From positions 1-6,843 of the forward strand of contig CAIWRE010000442.1 in NCBI GenBank assembly GCA_903914985.1: a DNA stretch of 6,843 nucleotides, in the 5' to 3' direction. Source of the DNA: an uncultured beta proteobacterium. Its GTDB lineage: Bacteria; Pseudomonadota; Gammaproteobacteria; Burkholderiales; Burkholderiaceae_C. The position numbers and the translations under genes are program-made. The first letter of the stretch is position 1. Every line of letters starts with the position of its first letter. Below the pieces are notes generated by a model. It saw nothing but the letters and a program-made list of their open reading frames with translations. It searched no databases and was not told the origin of the DNA. Positions 6,601 to 6,843 of the stretch are shown one piece after another.

Positions 6601-6843
6601 CTGAATGCCCTCAACTATTCCAATAGACTTGGTTAGATTTCCAGCATTTAGCTCCACGTCATTGTCATTTTTTAATTTAACAGTAAATGTTGTATCAAAA
6701 AAACTGCCCGGCAATTGATCGGAATCGAATGAAGGGTTGGGGCCTGAAACCACTACAAGGTTCGGCTTGGCGCACCATTTCGAGGTGTCCGAATAGGGGT
6801 CATCCCAGTTCGGATTATCCAGACCCACTGCCCCATCTTCGAC
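3652..6843 (-). CDS. pilY1: PilY1-family type IV pilus tip protein, C-terminal part (PilY1a), start lies beyond the right edge
   Basis: The frame is open from the right edge to TAG at 3654-3652: 1063 residues, counted here from the edge. The GTG at 6828 is an internal Val, not a start, because the frame continues upstream and the family has several hundred more residues plus a signal peptide. Near the edge, NPNWDDPYSDTSKWC and PSFDSDQLPGS match the middle region of large PilY1 proteins. NPLWYAARWGGYPDDD lies at about 359-374 and a helix-like NLKLAFQQMIQSIL at about 397-410. The PilC/PilY1 beta-propeller follows (about 545-855), with blades such as DVYVGANDGMLHAF, YLIAFLGRGGRGYFG and VFAYAGDYQGNVWKF. 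A calcium loop (985-994) and SWREI at the C-terminus complete it. No RGD tripeptide is visible. Family role: pilus-tip adhesin, calcium-controlled regulator of extension and retraction, surface sensing. A terminator follows, so it ends its transcript. GC drops strongly toward the 5' side. Confidence 0.93.
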   Translation of the reverse strand, partial: VEDGAVGLDNPNWDDPYSDTSKWCAKPNLVVVSGPNPSFDSDQLPGSFFDTTFTVKLKNDNDVELNAGNLTKSIGIVEGIQDTSRFIGERWGSAAEIDRNPTLKSSVSLDKVRGLIPDETDNQGSFLSAGVAHWAKTAPLRKVGGKKIPTVDTYAMVLNSPYPSIKIPFPGTNRKTITIIPFAKTLGDNNATYNNQLQDWQYTNQIVGVYPTLQNNPENVNPAVNGNFRFTFVVNFEDRTWGGDFEMDFVVEYDIEMVGNELKVRLTPTATGGSASQNAGYYISGTTNDGAYIEVQSSAVQPNYFLNTPPGMRPGYCKTGYINWQNNCDLSSALNVQVERAHTAATVGAGGAADTELKNPLWYAARWGGYPDDDPPTAPLSPGEDPKNYVQVNSPANLKLAFQQMIQSILDNTATVGTVTSSSGELGAFSTIFTSTYNLGQLTGDLSATKYSVTPSASSSVVKYAIPVSASSKLPASYTSRNILFSRVNGGPLYPFNKVNLQASLVSPGPNFFSFFDSEDVVNYIAGDQSNEIFRGGTLRTRASLIGTIINAVASYSQDTGDVYVGANDGMLHAFNADTMEERFAFIPKSLITKETSSGSTRSVLNLLSDPTFTKRYFVDGDIGISDSGLKDSDLNGDYKYLIAFLGRGGRGYFGMKIDKSTKLPASAWESALNDSDIGYLTGKPLIEQLSDGTSVAIFGNGYDSVNNKAVLYVVRLLDGQVIAKYQTVGDAATPNGLATPGVVRKNGRAVFAYAGDYQGNVWKFALPADRNSVVTRTYGGPGDNFIGKLFRATDGVGNAQPIVAPITTAYSYDSVDDNVKNKQFVFFGTGSNLTATSTDLNSTQAQSLYGLIDPLPDSTAYTAGQTISKGNLRVRSLFTSTATYAGYSAGSVNVRAASIATSGDMAGMSGWMMDWFYQSSGLAANRPSEKVFSAATVRPSVIPTLVVSSNIASSSSCVSDGAGYLNAFDAYHGGSLSVADTYFDINRNGLADEKFFISGADRAVTSIDFGIGAIGQAGFTGNNVIVQGAGPKPSGSANNFADVGTRPATVVSRRTSWREITN
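3862..3891 (-). other. Calcium-binding EF-hand-like loop near the PilY1a C-terminus
   Basis: The codons read DINRNGLADE, giving the D-x-N-x-N-G-x-x-D pattern with ligands at positions 1, 3, 5 and 9. A loop of this kind in Pseudomonas aeruginosa PilY1 controls pilus extension and retraction through calcium. Here the loop is intact by pattern; binding itself is inferred. Confidence 0.65.
4927..4950 (-). other. Second acidic Asp/Asn loop in the PilY1a beta-propeller
   Basis: The codons read DSDLNGDY, directly before the propeller strand KYLIAFLG. The D-x-D-x-N-G-D spacing resembles calcium loops, but the end ligand is unclear. It may bind calcium or simply be an acidic turn between blades. Confidence 0.35.

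Noticed and set aside
3652..6843. RGD integrin-binding tripeptide as in P. aeruginosa PilY1
   Set aside because: I read through the visible protein and found RGG and RGL but no RGD.

Overview
The window carries a type IV pilus minor-pilin and tip-adhesin locus, all on the minus strand. It looks like a beta-proteobacterium, most likely Burkholderiales and perhaps Comamonadaceae (Rhodoferax/Polaromonas/Acidovorax-like). This is inferred from remembered protein family resemblance, the pilV-pilW-pilX-pilY1 order and the mostly high GC. No rRNA or other taxonomic marker is present, so the placement is tentative.

In transcription order (right to left): (1) 6843-3652 is the C-terminal 1063 residues of a PilY1 protein (here PilY1a), open to the window edge. 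(2) 3592-3630 is a strong intrinsic terminator 21 nt past its stop. (3) 3445-3591 is a short leader region with a candidate sigma70-type promoter, a small palindrome and a hairpin before the next gene. (4) pilV (3444-2965), pilW (2968-1964), pilX (1967-1317) and a second pilY1 (PilY1b, 1320 to the left edge) follow. Each of the last three genes starts inside the stop codon of the one before it, through an ATGA overlap.

PilV, PilW and PilX are minor pilins with class III (prepilin peptidase) leaders. In this family they form, with PilY1, the complex that primes pilus assembly and sits at the pilus tip. PilY1 is the large secreted tip protein with a C-terminal beta-propeller and calcium-binding loops, and it affects adhesion, surface sensing and the extension/retraction balance. 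The two visible pilY1 pieces are complementary: the N-terminal 440 residues of PilY1b and the C-terminal 1063 residues of PilY1a. Neither is complete here.

The most notable points are the tandem layout (one pilY1 closed by a terminator, then a fresh minor-pilin operon leading into another pilY1) and the base composition. PilY1a is GC-rich at its 3' end but strongly AT-rich further upstream, unlike the GC-rich pilVWX-pilY1b operon. This suggests two tip-adhesin cassettes, one of them mosaic or of different origin. No mobile element, CRISPR, tRNA or rRNA was found. The only gene-free stretch is the 207-bp gap at 3445-3651.
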